Shown here: piece by piece, positions 13,458 to 14,003 of the stretch | Numbering within the stretch: the stretch's first letter is position 1 | Layout: every line of letters begins with the position of its first letter | Source of the DNA: Rhodospirillales bacterium | GTDB lineage: Bacteria; Pseudomonadota; Alphaproteobacteria; Rhodospirillales; 2-02-FULL-58-16 | Direction of reading: 5' to 3' | Length of the DNA stretch: 14,003 bases | Assembly (NCBI GenBank): GCA_021775195.1 | Contig: JAJFIG010000484.1 | Coordinates: 1 to 14,003, forward strand | Notes under the pieces: model-generated | Told to the model about the DNA's origin: nothing | Databases searched by the model: none | The model's input: the letters and a program-made list of their open reading frames with translations, nothing else | Program-made: the position numbers and the translations under genes

Positions 13458-14003
13458 ATGCGAACATTCACCCGGCCCCGCGTCCCCATGTTGCACCCGG
13501 CGGTCCTGACGCTGGCTTTGCTTCTTCTGGCGCCCTTTATCTCCGGCCAGGCCTCGGCCCGGGTCTTCAATCCCGAGACCTTCACCCTTGCCAACGGCAT
13601 GCGGGTCGTCGTCGTTCCCAACCACCGGGTTCCCGTCGTCACCCACATGGTTTGGTACAAGGTCGGCGCCGCCGACGAGCCGGCGGGGCGCTCGGGGATC
13701 GCCCATTTTCTCGAGCATCTGATGTTCAAGGGCACCAAGACCCTGGCTTCCGGCGAATTCTCGCGCATTCTGGCCCGCAACGGCGGCCGGGAAAACGCCT
13801 TCACCTCGACCGATTACACCGCCTACTTCCAGACCGTCGCCCTCGACCGCTTGGAACTGGTGATGAAGATGGAAGCCGACCGCATGACCAACCTGGTGCT
13901 CACCGAAAAGGAGGTCGAGCCCGAACGCCTGGTCATCCTCGAGGAACGGCGCCAGCGCATCGACAACAATCCCAGTTCGCGCCTGCGCGAGATCATCGAC
14001 GCC
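13458..14003 (+). CDS. M16-family zinc metalloprotease, secreted, 3' end cut by window
   Basis: The 182 visible residues begin with a signal peptide (basic start, hydrophobic core at about 15-30, cleavage near GQASA at 30-34), so the enzyme acts in the periplasm. The body starts like other pitrilysin/processing-peptidase relatives: FTLANGMRVVVVPNHRVPVV. It has the inverted zinc motif HFLEH (83-87) in SGIAHFLEHLMFKGT and the downstream glutamate in VILEERR (about 162-163), which would complete the zinc site. Family members degrade peptides or small misfolded proteins; in many alphaproteobacteria a pair of such genes follows each other. The ATG at 13458 was chosen for the AAGG about 9 bases upstream; a second ATG at 13488 is possible but would shorten the signal peptide's basic region. 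The frame is open to the window end. Confidence 0.92.
   Translation, partial: MRTFTRPRVPMLHPAVLTLALLLLAPFISGQASARVFNPETFTLANGMRVVVVPNHRVPVVTHMVWYKVGAADEPAGRSGIAHFLEHLMFKGTKTLASGEFSRILARNGGRENAFTSTDYTAYFQTVALDRLELVMKMEADRMTNLVLTEKEVEPERLVILEERRQRIDNNPSSRLREIIDA

Overview
The window is GC-rich DNA, with AT-rich patches confined to the intergenic regions. It looks like a chromosomal segment of an alphaproteobacterium, probably Rhodospirillales-like. The best evidence is the right-hand block ribF-ileS-lspA-(DUF3035 lipoprotein)-M16 protease, whose order and alphaproteobacteria-specific DUF3035 lipoprotein fit that group. This placement comes from gene content, not from a database search.

Left block (1-5819), all genes on the minus strand. 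Reading in the direction of transcription: a UbiD-family decarboxylase, a GNAT N-acetyltransferase, a TetR-family repressor, a 12-TM RND/MMPL transporter, and a periplasmic LolA-like protein cut by the window edge. The transporter and LolA-like genes overlap and form one operon. Three near-identical inverted repeats (CAGAA-N5/6-TTCTG type) sit in front of tetR (one copy) and in front of the transporter (two copies). Each contains a TATTCT -10-like hexamer, so the locus reads as a self-regulated TetR system controlling envelope or lipid export. The tetR promoter is placed so that its mRNA would be leaderless.

Centre (5820-8382). A divergent, AT-rich intergenic region precedes the first of two paralogous PhaJ/MaoC-type (R)-enoyl-CoA hydratases on the plus strand. 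The second lies about 1.1 kb downstream. A small lysine-rich c-type cytochrome on the minus strand and about 680 bp without a convincing gene separate them. The two hydratases are about 78% identical. Their putative promoters have the same layout: TTGCCG, 17 bp, a TA-rich -10, then a TTGCGTYGC element. The non-coding stretch holds a 38-bp near-perfect palindrome and other short dyads.

Right block (8383-14003), plus strand. ribF, ileS, lspA and the DUF3035 lipoprotein gene are tightly packed, with 4-bp ATGA overlaps at ribF/ileS and lspA/DUF3035, and form one operon for flavin cofactors, isoleucyl-tRNA and lipoprotein maturation. The lipoprotein is a likely substrate of the LspA encoded just before it. 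After a 168-bp gap with three alternating hairpin arms, a secreted M16 zinc protease begins and runs off the window.

Most of the window is ordinary housekeeping and fatty-acid/PHA-type metabolism. I see no CRISPR, complete mobile element, tRNA or rRNA. The items most worth a second look are the triple-operator TetR circuit, the twin hydratase promoters and the 38-bp palindrome.
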